64,000 nucleotides of DNA, from the NCBI GenBank assembly GCA_037833965.1, contig AP031357.1, positions 19,116,001-19,180,000 on the forward strand, written 5' to 3'. The stretch's first letter is position 1. Every line of letters begins with the position of its first letter. The position numbers were made by a program, and so were the translations under genes. This DNA is from Marchantia polymorpha subsp. ruderalis. Its lineage: Eukaryota; Streptophyta; Marchantiopsida; Marchantiales; Marchantiaceae. Positions 11,901-24,992 of this stretch are shown in pieces. Below the pieces are notes generated by a model. It did not search any database. It was not told where the DNA came from and was given only the letters and a program-made list of their open reading frames with translations.

Positions 11901-14900
11901 TTGCATTTGGATTTAACGAAGATTTCTTTGTACAAGGTGGTGCTCCGGATGCAACGGAGGAGACCGACGACGATGGTGAAACAGAAGGCGACACTCCGTG
12001 CGAAACCGGTACACTTGGCACGCTCAAGGGAGAGGGTGCACCGAAACTGGTACTGAGAGAAGAAGGCGCGGACAGCCCATTCGAAGATAAGGCTCCACTA
12101 GATTGACCAACGGCTGGCGTTGTCATGGGGGAAGCATCAAAAGAAGTACCGGCAGTTGCAGTCCCTTGTTTCGTAACAATTGACGGTAGAGTCGATGGGG
12201 TACCACTCAACTGACCGCCGAGGCCAACTGGAATCGGTAATGCTGAAGCCGGAGGAGCAGATGCTTGAGCTGCAGTTAAATGAACTGGAGAACCACTTGA
12301 AGGCAAACTGGACTTGGAATCGAGCGAGCCTAATGGCCTTGCTCCGCCATCTTGAGAACCATGCCTGCTTGAGTTGCTCACTGGGTCGCCAGAGGAAGCT
12401 TTGGCTGCGAATACAAGTCAGTCACGAAGTAAACACCTAATACTGAAAATTGAAGGTCATAATGACAACTGGCAACAAATCTAGTGGTTCTTAACAAGAA
12501 TGTCCTTCAAGATAGCAGGGCATAACAATCAAAGTCAACTTGATAAGAACTTACGGGCAGCCTTCGGTGAGCTAAGCTCGGAGTCCTTAATCTGGAACAC
12601 GAGGAGGCGGATCGTGTGGTGTCAGTCTAGAAAATTTGTGAATCCAATTCAGTCGGAAAAACAACCAATTGATTAAAGAGCTGAGAAGCTCTGGTTAAGA
12701 TAACAAAGTCACGAGGCGTAGACAGAATGTTGAACAAAACGAAAACATCTATTTTGATAGACCGAAAACGAAGAAAAAAGAAACATACAAAATCTAGAAG
12801 AAGAATTACGAGCCCAAAGCAGGCTTAGGCAGCAACGAGGCCACATAAATCGGCGAGGAATGACAGCAGAAAGTACAAATATCTCACTCTAAGGCTTTCG
12901 CTGAAATTCTTTAGCTCGTTGACTTGATCCTCCCTTTGCTTCTTACTTGTCTCCTTTTTCCTCAACGTTTCCTGAGTTTTGAACAACAGAAACTCCCTGC
13001 GAGAGTCCAAGTCGCCATGGAGCCTTAGAGAAGGCCCGGTCATCCCACCTTTCACGTCGTTAACAAGCTACAAATAGTTGCCTTCGACTTGAAATTCAAA
13101 TTACTCTAAACAAAAAGGAGGTGAATCGAAATCTTTACTGGACAGCCCTCGCGGCCTGATCAAGATGTTTGTATGCTAGAATAATAAAAGAAAGAGAAGT
13201 TGCAGTACTTGTACACGTCATCTGGTACTTGTGGACAGCTAGGGTCCAGATTAAGAGCTTGAATGCTTGCAGGATCACCGACGAGGGGTGAAGACAGCGG
13301 CGAGCCTCTCCCAACAGGGCTATGATATGGGGAACCTCCAGCCTGGACACAAATAACGCACAATAATCTTGTTAGACGCAGCAGTTCTAAAAAACTCATG
13401 CTTTCAGGTTAGATACCTTTCAACACCAACACACAAAAAATGGCTTGTCGCTATAGAGGGATCAGACTGTGGCTGTCCCTTCTTTCAGGACTTTCTCATC
13501 ACCATCTGTACTTCATAGAAACCAGACAGATTTTCTGAGAACCGAGTCCACGTCAGGCTGACCAGCACACCTGGTAATTCTCACCTCACAAGAAGAAGCA
13601 AGCGAGAAACTGCGAGACCGACATCGCACTGATTTACCAAGAAAGATTGCCCCCCGTCAGAGGCAACATAAAGTTGAGCCTCTGGTATCTAAGAATTCGT
13701 TGGTTCATCTAAGTCTTGTAGTAGATGCCAGCTCTACAAGCCAACAAAAATCCTCTTAGATCTGACTTTCTAGACAGAAGAGGGGAAATAGACAGGGATG
13801 GGAAAAAAAAGGTGGACGGGGTGCGAAGGGTGAAGGGAAAGAAAACCAAGCCTCTCTGAAGAAGGCTTTAAAACTCGGAGGGCTGGCCAAGCAGCCACAT
13901 CCCCAGTAATAAGGACTGGCTACCTTGCTAGAACGCTTGCTTTTGTCGCCAACCAGGAGTTGCCGTAGTCTCACATGCTCCCTGTGCGTGTCAGCCTGGC
14001 TATCAAGTACCGCCACCTCCCCCTTCTCTATTGACGTTGCCCTCCTTTCTCGCAATGGAAGCAATGGATCCTTTTGCGATGGCCCATTATTTGTCTGCCG
14101 AAAAGGAGTACAACATGTACATCTTTGCAGTTCTGGACCATGAAGACGTAAAGCAAAACGACTGACCTTCTATCAACAGAGCTAGCATCCAGAAAAACTC
14201 CCTAGATTTGCATTGATAACATACTTGCACCATGACAAGCTACGCAAAGATACGAGAAAACTACAACAGCGATCGACGAGAGAGCAAAGGCCACACAGAG
14301 ACTAGTCAACTCCAGCAGCTGCCAAGTTTGAAGGATTGAGGAAAGACTGTAAGACTGTAAGACTGCTCTCAGAAAACATGAAAAACCCTGTTTTTTGTCC
14401 ACACACCCAAGTACAGGCTATGACCGTTCGGTGCACCTCTACTCGGGTCGTTCGCGATATTCACAGAAAGCTGAAGGCATGTTCGATAAATCAGCTTCTT
14501 CACCAAGGCCAGACATAGATAACGTGGATATAAGCAGTAATTTAGGAATATCTATCGCAACGCCGGAAGCCCCCGTGTATGCCCATCAAGCATATCACAA
14601 GCAGCTTACCTGCGAATCTGCAGACGACGGCCGACTTGTTTTGCTTTCGGATTCACGAGTGATGGGTGTGCTTACAGAGCTGCCACTCGGGCTAGTTGAA
14701 GCACCTCCACTTCCACCGAAAGCGCTACCAAAAGTCTGTCCATTCTGGTCGTCGATGTGTCCATACTCGCCATCCTCGCCGACATCAAGCTTTGCTCCTC
14801 TGATGACTGATGAGAATTTACTCTCTTCGTCCATCGTTTCCAGCTCTGGTGCAATTCGTATTCCTCGTTCCTGTTGACCACACAATCAGATCAGGCTCAG

Positions 14901-16975
14901 TAACTAAATGTAAGGATTGAGATACAAGCGACCGTTAATCTTCAAGCCAAAATTTAAGTCACGAAGAAACCACAATGCCTGAAGTTGAGTACTGACCTCA
15001 GCTACATGGGGATTCCTGGTGGTTTGACCTTCAATTTCCCTCGCAATTCTCCAGGCCTCCCGTTCCCGTTCTCTCATTTGCGGGCCCCTCTCGAGCTTCG
15101 TTGTGTACAGCTCTTCGTTGAAAGTGGTCTCAACGCCAAACAAAGCCTTGTTTGTCTCAAACTGGTCCCAGTTTCTGAATATCGAGAAAGCAAAAGTGAA
15201 TGAAGAAGGTACCAAGGAGTTGATGTGTCTACGATAAGTCGGAGGAGCGACATTGAACACTGAAGAACGAGAGGACTGAAGCCGGTTGTACAGATGAATG
15301 ACGAACACTGACTAACAGGCAACCTGACGAACCACTCAAATATTAAAGAGGACGGTGAAGTTTGCTCAATCATACGTTCAAAGAACAATGACGTTATTAA
15401 CATCCGGGGGAAAGCTGGAACAACCAAACAAGGACGACTACAAGGTCCTCGCCATTAAGCAGATCCCAGAAGCAACCCCATCGCTACAAGGCAGTCGTGA
15501 TTCCCATGGAGAAAGACGGCACCTCGTGCTCATGTTTTCTTAGGAACTAAAGTGAAAATAATATGCAGTACATTGAATAGAAAAGATTCAAGAGACAGAG
15601 CAAGGTGATGTAGGTTAACAACTGAGGAGGCTACACCACCACTTTTCGACTAGTTTATGGCCACAACTCGGTCAAACGGAAGAAATCAGTCATAACATAA
15701 ATTATGTGTGCGATAAGGCCATGGTCCGGCACACAGCATCTCAGCATTGGCTTTATCCATCAGACTGAAAGGTGTCTTCAATCTGCCTTTATGCAAAACT
15801 GCAACGCTAAATAGATCAGTAGACAGCCAATCTGCCTAGGCGTGAAATTTAGGCCCAGAAGATGGACCCACTTATCATGCAAGCTTCAGTGCATTATCTC
15901 ACCTGTTCCAAGAGCTTTGGAAGGTGGACTCCAGGCCAAGATTCCTTGGCGCTTCGTCATCAGGCTTCCAAGGCTTCAACTCACGCTCCACCTCCCGCTG
16001 CCGACCTTGAGACAAAACAGCATCTGTGACAATCTCGGCCCTATTTTCCCGTGCCCGGCCGTTAGCTATAGCGTCACCAGTGAGAGAGACGTCCTGCAGA
16101 GAAGAGGTTTCGTTCGGAGTGAGTGACTGACTTCGGAAGTTCCAATAACCGGAAACCCGCCATATGCACAAATTAGATACACTGGAAACGATTGCACCTT
16201 AGCAATAATTTGCACAAAATCTTTCGCAGGGATAACCAGCGTCTTTTGGGGAGCTTTTCTCGCAGCCTCTTTCACTGCATCGCTTTTCCCGCCTTTGACG
16301 GTTCCATCCTTGATAAGCCGAGCCATCTTCAGGACAATACCTGTTTAAGAATGGAGGGGAAATATGAGTTAATGCTGAGGTCTCTGAAAAATCAGATAGG
16401 TAAACATAGACCAGTAGAAAGTCGTCCATATGACAACTGCCTCATCAATATAATGAAGAGAAAATCAGCCTACACTAAGAGCCATGCCCTGATCGTCCAA
16501 AAACTAGTAGCGTTTGATTCTTAGGCGGGTAATGATGCTAACCGAAATCTTTGTCCGTATTGGCGGTGTGGAAAATTCCTGAATAAAATGAACCATTTTT
16601 TACTTGAACCTCCACAGGTTGGCCAATGAGGCACATAGCCATGAAAAGCAAACGATCATGATGAGGCTTCTCGACACCTGCACCTCTCGGAAGGCTGGCA
16701 ACTCCCGTTTCTGCCCTTTCCCCTGAACTTCTAGTACTTCCACCAACGCTACCGCTGTTACTACTTATGCTGTTAAAGTGCCCGTGCCCGTGAGCTCCCG
16801 GGGACGCAGAGGGATTAGGTCCACTTCGCGAAGGACCTTGAGAGGAGGACCGCCAATTTTGAGAGTCTGACCGAAATCCAGCATCTGCCCGATTGTTACT
16901 TACATCCCTCTCTGGCCTACGTCGACCCACACCATTAGCAGCCGCCGGTCGCTGCTGCACCTGTGGTTGACTCAT
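8909..16975 (-). CDS. Ataxin-2 family RNA-binding protein (plant CID3/CID4 type)
   Basis: Fourteen coding exons, high to low coordinate: 16975-16543, 16340-16198, 16093-15903, 15174-14997, 14870-14610, 14094-13924, 13342-13217, 13067-12888, 12591-12555, 12404-11899, 10942-10603, 10274-10180, 9389-9299, 9168-8909. All junctions are GT...AG, the phases agree, and the total of 3012 nt gives 1003 aa. Domains: basic/Ser/Gly-rich N-terminus; SM-ATX fold about 106-192 ([20 protein letters not shown] ... [14 protein letters not shown]); LsmAD about 256-325 ([18 protein letters not shown] ... [10 protein letters not shown]); doubled PAM2 core at 737-755 (LNPNAK, then [13 protein letters not shown]); Pro/Gln-rich tail with QYMQQPGQ and QYMQPPGG. 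Family role: cytoplasmic mRNA regulation and stress granules, with PAM2 binding poly(A)-binding protein. The exon 12 acceptor is ambiguous: a second AG 4 nt upstream would need a GC donor in exon 11. Confidence 0.93.
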
Positions 16976-19660
16976 AGCTCACCACGCAACCCTACCACCT
17001 TTATTGGACTCGGTAAGAGCCAGCACGATGTCTCGATGCAACTTCGCAATGCAACCCTGGAAAATTTTAGGGGATACCAGCTGTGAGTTACAAGGTCACG
17101 GTCCGAGAGTTCAGCAGTTTTCCTCTACTCTGAAACAGCCCACATTCTTCAGAGAGACAATCCATGTTCCCTAGCCGCCTCCATGCTTCGAACAACCAAG
17201 CACCTGGAAACAGAGCAACCTATTCCAGCAAACTCTCGAGTCACCAGTAAACTCCGGGTTTCAACAGGTGAAATCGACTTACGTTCGTGCTGGTGAGCTC
17301 AAAGTCGGCTCAATTTAATTCCTGTATCCTTCGCTCAAAGTTCACGTACCGCGGCCGATCAGCCCCACAATACAGACAGTGCATCACCGCCTTGGGGCAT
17401 CACTCCAACCCTGTGTCTGACCTCATTTTACTCGGCAGGAACGACACAGCTCAAGACTGACTTTGTCCAAGGAAACCCCAACAGAGGCACTCGCAGTTGA
17501 GTCGTAAGTGCTCAAATAGGTTGGGCGCCACGATGAAGTTAATTAATGGTTATGTCAAATCCCTCCATTAGGGTATCGCAGTTCATACTGGCTGCATACT
17601 TAACAGCAGCGCCGGTCCGAACAAGAACGATACTTGCCGTTGCGAGGGGAAGAAATCCACAATACTACGACCAATTACTACCATTCCTCGTCCACATAGA
17701 CAGCTCAATGAAGATTAAGACATCAATCGCACCTGCAGAGTCGACGACTGTGCATGCGCTCCTTATTGATTCAATCCTTGGAGCCGCCTATGGGACACAT
17801 GTGCGGAGATCCGGAAAAGAAAGGAGTTATGGGTGGACAAAGGCACCCTCGGTGAAACAAAAAAACAGAGAGAAGATAGACAACGCACATATGGAGTAGA
17901 CGAATGGATTAGAAGGTGACGGAAACTCAAGGACCAAAGTCCACGCACGACAGCAAACCCGACGTTACAAAAGCCTCTACGAACACAACGGGCACAACTC
18001 ACCGACCGCAACCCTACCAAGTGCAACCCCGCCAAGCCACTGAGACGAGATAGCAACTTACTGCCCCGAGGGTGTGAAGAGAGAGATGACAAACTACAAT
18101 AAATCAAATGGTCCACGAAACTCGAGAGATCCGACACCCGAATCCATCGAAGAGCTCGCCAATCACACCATCAGTCCCGCAACGAACACGAAGAGAGGTG
18201 GAAAGTACGGAAAAAAAATCCTAACTCAGAAAGACAGGAACGGGAAAGAAAGGGAAAAAAAGTCCCAAAATTAAACCCCGAGGTCCTACGTTGGAGAGAA
18301 AAAGGGAAGAAAAATATGACGACTCAAGAGGACGAAACACACGAAAACTAACTACAGGACTGACGACCACCGCGCCGTGACACTGACAGAGGAATGGGGA
18401 GAGGAGAGAGGGGGGAAAGGGGAGAAAGATCGAGCAGAAAGGAAACCAAACAGAGCAACAACAGAGAAGAAGCCTCGTTCTTCTTCCTTCGTAGACGTCT
18501 CGACGAGACAGAGTGCAGCAAGGGACGAAGCGAGGGAAAGGCAATCAAACCCTTTCTTCCCTGGCGGACGAAGGCCAGCCCGAAAAGAAACCGGCTGACC
18601 GGCATCTCCCCATCGGGCGACGCCTCGACGGCCGCGATTGCTCCGCCCGCGGCGCCCACCGGCCAGCTCCCGCAGCGCCCACCGGCCACCGGCCGTACCC
18701 TGGCATAGCGGGACCGCCTTTTACCCACAATCGATGACGACATCCGACCTTCCCAGTAGAACAATTCTTATCACATTGTACCGACAACCCGCTCCTGACC
18801 GGCTCGCACCGCTCGACGCTCCCGATGAGCCCGCCTCACGAACGCGCGAGATTCCCCGCCCAGCCGGTGGTCCTCACCGGAACCCCTCCCGCTGGTCGCA
18901 TCCGGGTCGGGCTCCTCCTCGGACAGAGTCCGCGGTACAAGAACATGCCGTAGCCAGCATAGGCGTGCTCGGCAGCCAGCTCCGGAAGCCCGAGGCCCAG
19001 TTCGTATCGCTCCCTGTGCGCGCAGGCTCAAGATAAGAACACTGGCGCAGAATGTATGTTCGTGTTTATTTTGCTGTAGTTCGTCTTGGATCTTCCACCC
19101 AACCGCAACGAGATACAAGTATCGCTCGCGGGTCACGAGTCGACGTCCCTGGGACTTCATACATACTGTTGAAGATTCACTCACTCCACTCCTGGATCTT
19201 CTTCCTTCGTCTCCCTTCGTATTCCTCCCCTTGCCCTTCCCCTTCCCCATGCCTTTCACGTCACGTCTTGCTGCTGGTTAGATGAAGAATGTTTCGTGTG
19301 GAAGGGTGTGGCTGGCGTTAACGAGATCGCGGTCTCTGTAAAGGAACAGCCGCTTTCGTGTACTCCTCGAAGCTTGACTCTTCTTCTTCCTAGTTTTGTC
19401 TCACTCCACTTCAGTCATTTTCTCTCCTCTCCTCATCAGCCGTCTTTTGGAATCGCATGATTTTGTGCAGCATTGCGCTCATGTTCTTTCGATATTCAGG
19501 TGGATGTCGACCTTCCTTTTTTTCTACAGTCGTTCCCGAGACACAGAAGAACAAAGACTTGCAATTGTAGGAGGGAGCAACGTGTTCTGTGCATGAAGTT
19601 GTTCCTTCCGAAAGTAGCGAGAATTGGGAGATCTACAGAAAATACTTTATTTGTTTCCGC
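16976..19660 (-). promoter_or_regulatory. GC-rich leader/promoter region of the ataxin-2-like gene
   Basis: No convincing coding sequence. On the minus strand it has long pyrimidine tracts (about 18390-18500) typical of plant 5' leaders. It also has a CpG-rich core at 18600-19030 with repeated gcgcccaccggcca segments, as expected for a promoter or CpG-island-like zone. The leader probably contains at least one intron, but I could not fix it. The numerous 60-160 aa frames on both strands overlap one another and look like GC-driven chance frames. A divergent plus-strand transcript from about 19.1 kb is possible but unsupported. Confidence 0.45.
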
Positions 19661-20399
19661 GTGGTTCTTCTGAGGTAAATGAGTATAGGGAGAGTACTAT
19701 AGCTGCCATTAAATCAAAGGAGTAAACTAGTACTCGTCAGCTGGCAAAGCACGAGTGTGCCAGCCGACAAGTCAACTGAAGGCTCGGGTCTGTAGATATT
19801 ATTACCTTCTATTCCAGTCAACTTTTGGAAAATGAAAATGAAAATGAACTGTCACGACAAAAAACAAAAAACATAATCCGTTTAAATTTCATGGGATTAC
19901 CTTGGAACTTTACTGGGTTGTGTTGAGTATGACAAGTTAATGAGAAGAACCCATTCGATAATATCCCGCGAGCGACTATATGGGTTTCCACCACATTCGT
20001 TGGGCTTCATATACACTTCCCTATATGGGAAAATCCCGTGATATGTTTTATGGGTGATGAAGAAACATATAAGATATCTTGATATTATATACTGTAAATA
20101 TTATGGGTTAAGAAACATCATCTAAACAGGTTTTCATCTCTTGACAGAATAAGGGAAAGATATGTTTTTGTTGTTTTGAATGAAAATTAAAATTCTTCAT
20201 TTTCCCGTGATTTACGGGAGAATGTTGGGTAGAGCACCTTACTGTTAAATTAAAAACTTGTGGCAAATTATATACATCTATCATCTGGGTTGCGCTTGTC
20301 GATGCATCGCCATACACCTTACATCGCTAACATGCTACTCTCATACACATACATAGGACACGAGAGCGTATACACTCAAATGTATCACAACTCGTCCCC
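19661..20399. other. Intergenic AT-rich sequence
   Basis: No gene seen. It contains a short hairpin (gtcagctggca at 19737-19747 against tgccagccgac at 19759-19769). It probably also includes the 3' non-coding end of the minus-strand retroelement relic that follows. Confidence 0.4.
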
Positions 20400-23300
20400 C
20401 TAGCTGGCGGTCAGGTCCCTCTAGCTCCCAAGTAGCCATATCTACAATTACATGCTATACACCTTCATGGATGCGGGAACCAGTAGGCCACATGCTACGT
20501 CGCCCCATCGTTAGTCGTCTATCTGTAATTCATAACATGTGAAGATCAAGTTATCTATCTCTCCAAAGTACATCAAGGACAAACCTATCGTCCAACCGAA
20601 ACAACATCGATAGGTGGAGTCAGTCACGACGTGTGTCATCCCCTAGAACACCTATCACACACTAACATACGAGCCACTTGACCAGCTAACCCACATAGCC
20701 AGCACCTCAAGCCAGCACGTACGAATGCTAAGCTTGGATCCATAGTATCATACACGTTTGGGAGGTGACACGATGCACAATTGCGCACATGATCCTTCCA
20801 AACAACACCGGCACGATCCACCAACATGAGAACTCCAAAAGCTAACACCTCTCGCACTCGCAAGATAGTGCGTCCCACCGTCACATCCAATGTTGTCGGT
20901 GTAGTTTGTTATAGATGGACGTAGTCTCCCACATGGAATCTACAAATCGATGGTCGATAACCTCCTCCCCGGATGGTTGCGTACAGCAACGTATCTCTGT
21001 GTTGAGCAATCGCAAGATTCTCAAATGCCGCAGGCATAACTCTCCGAAAGAGCTCTACAAGTTAAAAACATACTCTCACCAACATGTTCGGGCCATCAAG
21101 GTTCAGCACATCGCTAGACTCACGACGAATTGATGTCGGCAAGTTTGGATCTCGGCCGTACAACAGAAAATATGATGAGAAGGAAGCCAAGTATGTTTGA
21201 TGACTGAACCGATATCCCATGGCCAACCATAGTAAATGAATATTCCAATTCCCAAGATGTCCCTTCTAAACGCTATATTTGCGCAACGCCTTCTTCACCG
21301 TATGTACAACACGATCAGCCAAACCATCTGCCTACGGATGATCTCGCGATGTGGTTCGATGATCAATCAGCGCCTTTTCACACAAGACCTAAAACTCACC
21401 CTAAAACTTTGTACCATGATCGGTCAACACCTAAGCTGGTGCACCAAAGTGACTAAGCATCATGTCAAGGAAGGCATACGTTGTTTCCTCACTCGCCTTG
21501 TCAAGTAATGCCACCAACTCAATCCACTTGAACAAATGCTCTATCATGATCAACACATACCGATGATGTCATACGGTCAAAGATAATGGTCCAGCAAAGT
21601 TCAAACTCCAACAATAACCCAACCACAACGACCAAAACAGTTCACAAATCAACCAGTATTACCTCCTTTATCAATCTTGATAGCTAATCAAGAGGATTTG
21701 AGGTTGAAAAGATCCTCAAGAAACAGATTTGAGGTCATAAGTATCCAAAGTTTGAGTTTGGATACCAAGTGAAGTGGGAACCAGCTAGAAATCTGGCTAA
21801 TGCACCGTTGATAGTTCAAGAATTTGAACGGATGTGCAACGAGGACGTTGCGTCTTAAAAGGAGGGAGGTTTGTAACCATCTTTAGTTAGTTAGAACTAA
21901 AGTAGAGATTATTCTAAATGTTGATATAGATACTTTAGCATGCACTAGTCATAGCTGCCACGTCAGCGATCTGCGCTCTTGATAGGTAGAGAGTAGGTGT
22001 GTTAGTTGATAGTGTTACATCAGCGATCCGTATGCTTGTTAGGTAAGGATTGAGTGTGTTAGTTGGGAGCGTCACGTCAGCAATCTGTGTGCTTGTTAGG
22101 GTGCTTGTCGGTGTGCTTGTTAGGAAGAACATGTGATCCCTCAAATCGGTATCTCTTCGCCGGCTAGAGAACACGATCTTGCTTCTTGGCACCCATTGTG
22201 CCTGGCACCATACAAGTCTGTAGGAACTCCAACACTAGGTCATCATCGTGAATATCACGTTGATTCGTAGCACCATCTTCAACCTCAAGATCTGAAAATT
22301 GACCATCCACTCCTTGACTAGAGCATGATGTCAAGTGATCCATCATACTAGAGTCTCCACGCAACAAACAAATGAAGTCAGATGCATGCCAACTAGATAT
22401 CATCTCCTCATCAACCTCATCATGTCATCTAGCCCCAGTGTCATCCTCCTAGCTAATGAACAGGTTCTGACTCAGATTGTCGGCATCCAAGCTTGCAACT
22501 ACAAATCTATGCACCATTTGAAATTCATACTCTTGTAAGATGAGAGCCCATAGTGCAAGCTCCCCTTTGAGCTTGACGGACTCCATTAACCACTTAAGCG
22601 GTTGGTGATCAATGACAAGGGTAAACTGTGTATCAAACAAGTAACACTTGAAGTGTGTCACAGCCCACAATGCTGCCAAACACTCTCCCTCGTACGAACT
22701 ATATCGCGACTCCACTGCATTGTTTGAACGACTAGCATACGCAATCACAAATTCCTTGCCTTCATCATCACGATGCGTCAACACCACTTCAAGTTTAAAC
22801 ATACTCCAATCAATGTGCAACTGGTTTGAACGACCTTTGATGGGTCTACTCAAGATGGGAGCGGCCATCAACCTAGCCTTGAGCTCAACAAAGGCTCTCT
22901 CTTGTTCATCTACCCATTGTCACTCCTGATCGGACTTCAACAACTAATTCAAAGGTTTGGCTATAGCGCCGAATCCCTTCACATATCTCCGGAAGTAGTT
23001 CGTCAAACCCATGAATGCACAAACTCTACTCACATCCGTTGGACTAGGGATGCATGCAATAGCCTTCACCTTTGCTTGATGAACTCCCAAACCACCCGGA
23101 TAGATCACATGACCCAAGTACTCAACGTTTTCTTGAAAAAACTTACACTTTTCCGAATATAACTGTAGACCATGAAACTTCAATCGCTCAAACACAATCT
23201 GCAAATGTATCTCCTGTTGTTCCACCATGTCGCTAAACATCAAAATATCATTAATGTAACATCTGGCAAAATCCAGCCCCGCTAGGATCGTGTCCATAAT

Positions 23301-23712
23301 TCTTTGAAACTCGGCCGGGCATTCTTCAACCCAAAGGGTAAGAATCGCCATTGATACAAACAATCCTTGCCGTGAGAATTTATGCCCCAAAATGTTGTCT
23401 TGGCCTTGTCCTCCTCTCGAATCGGCAAATCGGCCAATATCCAACCCGCAAATCCAAAGTATTGAAAATCTTCACATGTCCCATCACATTGAAGATCTCC
23501 TCAGGTGTAAGCATGGCATACTTATCGGACTTCGTTTGCCAATTGATAGGACAGTAGTCTCCACACATTTGCCTATCCGTGTAATTGTCATGTACATCCT
23601 TCTTCACTTACATGACCGTGGCAAATGCATACTCACCATGTGACAACTCCACAGCCTCCATTGGTCCCAACATCACCTTGGGTAATGGACAAGTAGTTTG
23701 GGTACCAATGAC
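20400..23712 (-). pseudogene. Ty3/gypsy pol relic with C-terminal PHD finger
   Basis: Reading from high to low coordinate: RT start near 23640-23380 (CGDYCPINWQTKSDKYAM, TPEEIFNVMGHVKIFNTLDL); RT thumb 23444-22944 (CPAEFQRIMD, YINDILMFSD in place of YxDD, EYLGHVIYPGG, FMGLTNYFRRYVKGF); RNase H 22871-22449 (YASRSNNAVESRYSSYEGEC, HQPLKWLM); linker 22403-22164 (DIHDDDLVLEFLQT); integrase core about 21600-21120 (YVLIMIEHLFKWIELVALLD, then DGLADR and YGRDPNLP); post-integrase region (GDYVHL, TILRVREVL, HVRNCASCHLPN); and a PHD finger at about 20704-20560 (CWLCG, MLVCDRCSRG, then degenerate H...C...C..C). Several stops sit where tryptophan is expected. A family-B fragment (21612-22125) is inserted between RNase H and integrase. 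Confidence 0.82.
21612..22125 (+). mobile_element. Fragment of family B: pol C-terminus plus partial LTR
   Basis: 21612-21858 matches the end of element B pol: a proline-rich linker, then a chromodomain fragment reading [11 protein letters not shown], a stop, and [24 protein letters not shown]. The polypurine tract (aaaaggagggaggt) follows. The LTR starts at 21872 (TGTAACCATC) and runs to about 22125, where it stops short of the TATA and R regions. The opposite orientation to its surroundings shows that it is an insertion within the minus-strand gypsy relic. Confidence 0.85.
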
Positions 23713-24342
23713 TGTAATGACAGATAAATACCAAAATGTAGCATAGTGGTAAAGATCCGATCCCTTGAGTACATAAACAACACAAAGAGTATCAAGTGTA
23801 ACGTATTTAATAGTCTATTGAGGAGTTTGAAATCTCAGGCCACTGTCACTCCCAAAAGTACTCTAGGTGTTCAACTCAAAGGACACGCAATGCAGCGTAA
23901 TACACACATCACTCTTGAAATTTTCAAATGTAGCATCACAAAGGTCGATTGCGACCTTCTCTTAGTATTCAGGGGGGAAAATTACCAAAGAGTACACTAA
24001 GGATCTGCACGCAACTACCAATTGCGAACTTGCTTAAAACCGGTATCTAGCCAATCGCTATTCAGAACATTCAAATTGGGCTACTACCTCGGATGCAGTA
24101 TCTTCGACAAACCAAAGTACCTCTTGCGCAGTGACAAAGTACTCAATAGACAGACGCGCGGAGAATGCAGACTTCAAAATTGAGAAAACTAAATTCAAAA
24201 AAACGTCCCTCAAAGGCATTGGCCGTAAACCCCTTTATTCCTAACTAACTCTGAGCTATCACTCACTCTGATGCAAGCTCCAAACAGGTCCTACATCCGC
24301 GGAGTCGGCGGTTGCCTTCCCGTCCAACTTGTGATTTAAACC
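23713..24342 (-). repeat. Coiled-coil family 3' region, copy R1
   Basis: Begins (plus strand) TGTAATGACAGATAAATACC, the same terminus as the copy at 27274. Shared landmarks are cagtctattgaggagtttga, actgtcactccca, gacacgcaatgcagcgtaat, attcaggggggaaa and tttattcctaacta. It continues without a break into a coiled-coil coding tail at 24343, so it is the 3' non-coding part of that unit. Diverged but recognisable along its length. Confidence 0.75.
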
Positions 24343-24479
24343 TTACATTTGCAAAACGACCGCCACTTCCAACTCCAAGTTCAACACCGCGTCGTGCGAA
24401 CTTGTAAGAAACGCATCCAACTTCTTGGCTAACCGGCGCTGCCCACTAGCACTACTCGCTATCATTGCATTCGCACGGC
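24343..24479 (-). pseudogene. Coiled-coil family protein, C-terminal tail only
   Basis: Encodes RRLAKKLDAFLTSSHDAVLN and LELEVAVVLQ, matching the ends of the copies at 25522 (KRLKAFLSRSRDAIANLEAE) and 27822 (KKLESYLTRSRDAVAKLEVK). Everything upstream is lost: at 24480 the next unit begins abruptly. It is a 5'-truncated copy. Confidence 0.7.
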
Positions 24480-24992
24480 TGTGATAACCAACCAATGCCA
24501 AATTGCAATATAACATCAAGGGATCGAACCCACAGGGACGGAAACAGCACACAGAGTACAAAGTGTCACGTTTTAACAGTCTATTGAGGAGTTTGAATTC
24601 TCAAACTTCTCGCACTCGCCAGAAATACTGCAGGTGTTCGACTCAGAGATAACTCAGAGGACACGCAATGCAACGTAGTATACCCAAACATACATCTGAG
24701 ACTGTAAATGCACAACTCAAAGCTCGATCAGAACCTCAACTTAAGATTCATGGAGGGGAAATTTCCCAAGAGTACACTCACAGAACCTGCAGGTAGCTAC
24801 CAAATCCGAATTTGCTTAAGCTTGTCACTAGCCAACTGCTAGTACAATACATTCGAGTTGGAACACCTACTTCGGATGCGATACCTTCGTCAAATCGAAG
24901 CCACTCTCACGCGATGAACAATGTACTCAACTCACAAAACGCGCACAGAATGCAGAAATCCGAACTAAGCAACTAATTTTGAGAAAAGAGCA
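24480..24992 (-). repeat. Coiled-coil family 3' region, copy R2 (no coding part)
   Basis: Starts TGTGATAACCAACCAATGCC, a diverged version of the R1/R4 terminus, and includes gggatcgaacccaca, aacagtctattgaggagttt and gaaatactgcaggtgttcga. It ends at about 24992, where the next unit starts, so it is truncated within the 3' non-coding part. Confidence 0.7.

Noticed and set aside
18348-19259. Overlapping 100-160 aa frames on both strands at 18.3-19.3 kb
   Set aside because: They overlap antisense in GC-rich, Arg/Pro/Ser-rich sequence, show no domain and lie in the leader/promoter zone of the ataxin-2 gene. Composition explains them.
24478-24545. tRNA gene from the tRNA B-box-like ggttcgatccc on the minus strand
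   Set aside because: No matching A box or cloverleaf, and it is a shared part of the coiled-coil family 3' repeat.
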